Assembly: GCA_002402575.1 (NCBI GenBank) | Contig: DHGD01000117.1 | Coordinates: forward strand, 1 to 14,301 | DNA from: Syntrophomonas sp. UBA4807 | GTDB taxonomy: Bacteria > Bacillota > Syntrophomonadia > Syntrophomonadales > Syntrophomonadaceae | Direction of reading: 5' to 3' | Length of the DNA: 14,301 nucleotides | Part shown: positions 12,620 to 14,301 of the stretch, one piece after another | Numbering within the stretch: position 1 is the first letter of the stretch | Layout: every line of letters begins with the position of its first letter | Program-made: the position numbers and the translations under genes | The notes under the pieces: generated by a model | The model's database searches: none | What the model was told of the DNA's origin: nothing | The model's input: the letters and a program-made list of their open reading frames with translations, nothing else

Positions 12620-14290
12620 ATGATACTAATGCCTTCTGATTTATGGCAATGGCGCAATCCGTTGCCCCAGGGCAACGCTTTGCGAAATGTGGCCTTCGGT
12701 AATGACAGGTATATAGCGGTGGGCTCTTATGGAACCATTCTGCTGTCCATGGATGGCATTAACTGGACTATCCAGAACAGTGGCGTTAATACCTATTTGA
12801 CTGGGATTACTTTTGGTAACGGCATGTTTGTGGCGGTGGGGATGTTGGGTATGATATTAACCTCTGAGGATGGAGAAAATTGGACCAAGCAAAATTCCGG
12901 CGGTGATTTCTGGATTGATGCGGTAACTTTCGGTAATGGAAAATTCATAGCGGTAGGACAACGCGGGATTATTTTGACCTCCAGCAATGGGCGGGAATGG
13001 TCTAATCGTCAGATAAGTGCTTACTGGCTGAGCGGGGTAGTTTATGGCAACGGGCTGTTTGTGGCGGTGGGAATGGATGGTCGTATTTTCACCTCCACAG
13101 AAGGGCGGGAATGGACCGACCGGGGGACTTATACCTCTTACCGTCTGAGCAGCGTGGCCTTCGGCGAAGATCAGTTTGTTGCCGTGGGTTATGGCGGAGT
13201 CATCCTTACCTCACCAGATGGGATAGAGTGGACCAGCCGCAATTCAAATACCCATGCCGGACTGGAGGATGTAGCCTATGGGCAGGGACTATTCGTAGTT
13301 GTCGGCCGAGAAGACACCAACGGCGGAGTGGTGCTTACATCTGACAAGGGCGTTGATTGGAGCTCCGATAGCAGTCAGGAATACGGCCTTCTGCTGGGCG
13401 TTGCATACCAGGGAGGGCAGTTCGTCGCGGTTGGTCAAGGCGGTATTATCATGACATCGCCAACCGGTGCCAATTGGACCATGAGAAGCAGCGGCTGGTA
13501 TGAAACCCTGCGCGGCATTAGCTACGGCGGAGCCAAATTCGTTGCTGTGGGTGAAAAAGGACGTATCCTTACTTCCCCGCAAGGTCGCGAATGGCAGCCT
13601 CAGAACTCCGGAACTGATAAAATACTGTATGCGGTGGATTTCGCCGCCCGGACGTATGTTGCCGTGGGCGAAAACGGCACCGTCCTCACCTCTCCTGACG
13701 CCATGCGCTGGACTGAGCGTTCTCTTGAGCCCAACAATAATCTATACGCTGTGGCCTACGGGCAGGGTGAATTCATCGCCGTCGGTCAAAAAGGCATCAT
13801 CCTAATTTCTCCGGATGGATCAGATTGGCGGCTTCAGAGTTCCGGCATCAGCAGCGATCTGCTGAGCGTAACCTATGGAGCCGGGTTGTTCGTGGCGGTG
13901 GGAGACAATGGCGCCATATTGACATCTGACGACGGCGAAAGCTGGACCAAGCAGGATTCTGGCTCCAACTGGCATATGATTCAGGATGTGGTCTATGGCA
14001 ACAGCCTTTTTGTAGCCGTGGGTGACCTGGGGCTAATCCTCACCTCCCCCGATGCTGTTAGCTGGACTGAGCGCAGCGCTGGGGAACCGGCCTGGTGGCG
14101 CAGTGTCCTCTATGGCCGCGATATTTATCTGGCGGTGGGTAACCCCGGCATGGCGGCCATCTCAACTGACGGAGAAAACTGGCAGTCACAGACTACGGTT
14201 ACGGACGCCTATCTCTACGCAGTGGCCAATGATATGAACTACTTCGTAGCCGTAGGCGATCAGGGAACCATTATACAGTCGGGTATGTAA
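12620..14290 (+). CDS. Beta-propeller repeat protein with about 14 blades
   Basis: This 556-residue protein consists almost wholly of a 38-42-residue repeat with the core V-x-(Y/F)-G-x-G-x-F-(V/I)-AVG-x-x-G-x-ILTS-x-DG-x-x-W. There are 13 complete units and a last one that ends after GTIIQSGM without the W-containing strand. The N-terminus (LWQWRNPLPQGN) holds an unpaired strand of that type, so the chain probably closes in the circular manner of propellers. Fourteen blades suggest two 7-bladed domains or one large ring. The repeat resembles BNR/Asp-box-like and Ycf48-like units (S/T-x-D-G-x-x-W). No signal peptide, membrane segment or catalytic domain is seen, so it is likely a binding or scaffold protein; location is uncertain. 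The start at 12620 lies 10 nt after GAGGAG; an ATG at 12602 would have no ribosome binding site. Confidence 0.85.
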   Translation: MILMPSDLWQWRNPLPQGNALRNVAFGNDRYIAVGSYGTILLSMDGINWTIQNSGVNTYLTGITFGNGMFVAVGMLGMILTSEDGENWTKQNSGGDFWIDAVTFGNGKFIAVGQRGIILTSSNGREWSNRQISAYWLSGVVYGNGLFVAVGMDGRIFTSTEGREWTDRGTYTSYRLSSVAFGEDQFVAVGYGGVILTSPDGIEWTSRNSNTHAGLEDVAYGQGLFVVVGREDTNGGVVLTSDKGVDWSSDSSQEYGLLLGVAYQGGQFVAVGQGGIIMTSPTGANWTMRSSGWYETLRGISYGGAKFVAVGEKGRILTSPQGREWQPQNSGTDKILYAVDFAARTYVAVGENGTVLTSPDAMRWTERSLEPNNNLYAVAYGQGEFIAVGQKGIILISPDGSDWRLQSSGISSDLLSVTYGAGLFVAVGDNGAILTSDDGESWTKQDSGSNWHMIQDVVYGNSLFVAVGDLGLILTSPDAVSWTERSAGEPAWWRSVLYGRDIYLAVGNPGMAAISTDGENWQSQTTVTDAYLYAVANDMNYFVAVGDQGTIIQSGM

Positions 14291-14301
14291 ACCGGGAAGC
14301 A

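Noticed and set aside
1..14301. CRISPR array
   Set aside because: No regularly spaced direct repeats with unique spacers. The only long repeat pattern is the protein-level propeller repeat at the right end.

Overview
The window looks like a chromosomal stretch from a mid-GC bacterium of the Firmicutes, most likely a clostridial anaerobe. The evidence is near-consensus sigma-A promoters, strong GGAGG-type ribosome binding sites, TTG and GTG starts, hairpin plus U-tract terminators, a sigma-54 activator with PAS domains, and phage genes of Gram-positive type (XkdF-like protease, ArpU/RinA-like regulator). A Syntrophomonas-like host is only a guess.

Positions 1 to about 5660 are the right end of a prophage or prophage-derived element that continues beyond the left edge. 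It abuts the 3' end of a tRNA-Leu(CAG) gene, the probable integration site. A rightward lysogeny cassette (XRE repressor, small glycine-zipper protein, tyrosine integrase) is packed with overlaps or 5-nt gaps. Diverging leftward are a possible small ORF, an ArpU/RinA-like regulator, a MazG-like pyrophosphohydrolase, SSB and a frameshifted small gene. Next comes an isolated 83-codon gene with its own promoter and terminator (moron-like), then an XkdF-type head-maturation protease with a scaffold-like protein ending in a terminator. The integrase is broken: the frame is lost between its catalytic Arg/Lys half and its His-x-x-Arg/Tyr half. No terminase, portal or replication initiator gene is seen, so the element is probably a deletion remnant or a satellite.

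From 5660 to 8231 lies host chromosome: tRNA-Leu with a consensus promoter, a radical-SAM gene of the YhcC/TIGR01212 family interrupted by one in-frame amber codon, a divergent gene for a membrane-anchored protein of unknown function, and a small MORN-repeat protein.

From 8674 to 11829, on the minus strand, a MscS-family mechanosensitive channel gene is followed by a sigma-54-dependent activator (PAS, AAA+, Fis-type helix-turn-helix). The activator is followed by a phased array of TGTTGCAT elements and a strong terminator. From 12206 to the end, on the plus strand, are a small two-helix membrane protein and a 556-residue repeat protein. That protein has about 14 beta-propeller blades and an apparent closure in which the first segment supplies the last strand of the final blade.

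Three genes (integrase, yhcC-like, and the small gene at 1870-2150) carry disabling lesions. Some could be sequencing or assembly errors rather than biology.
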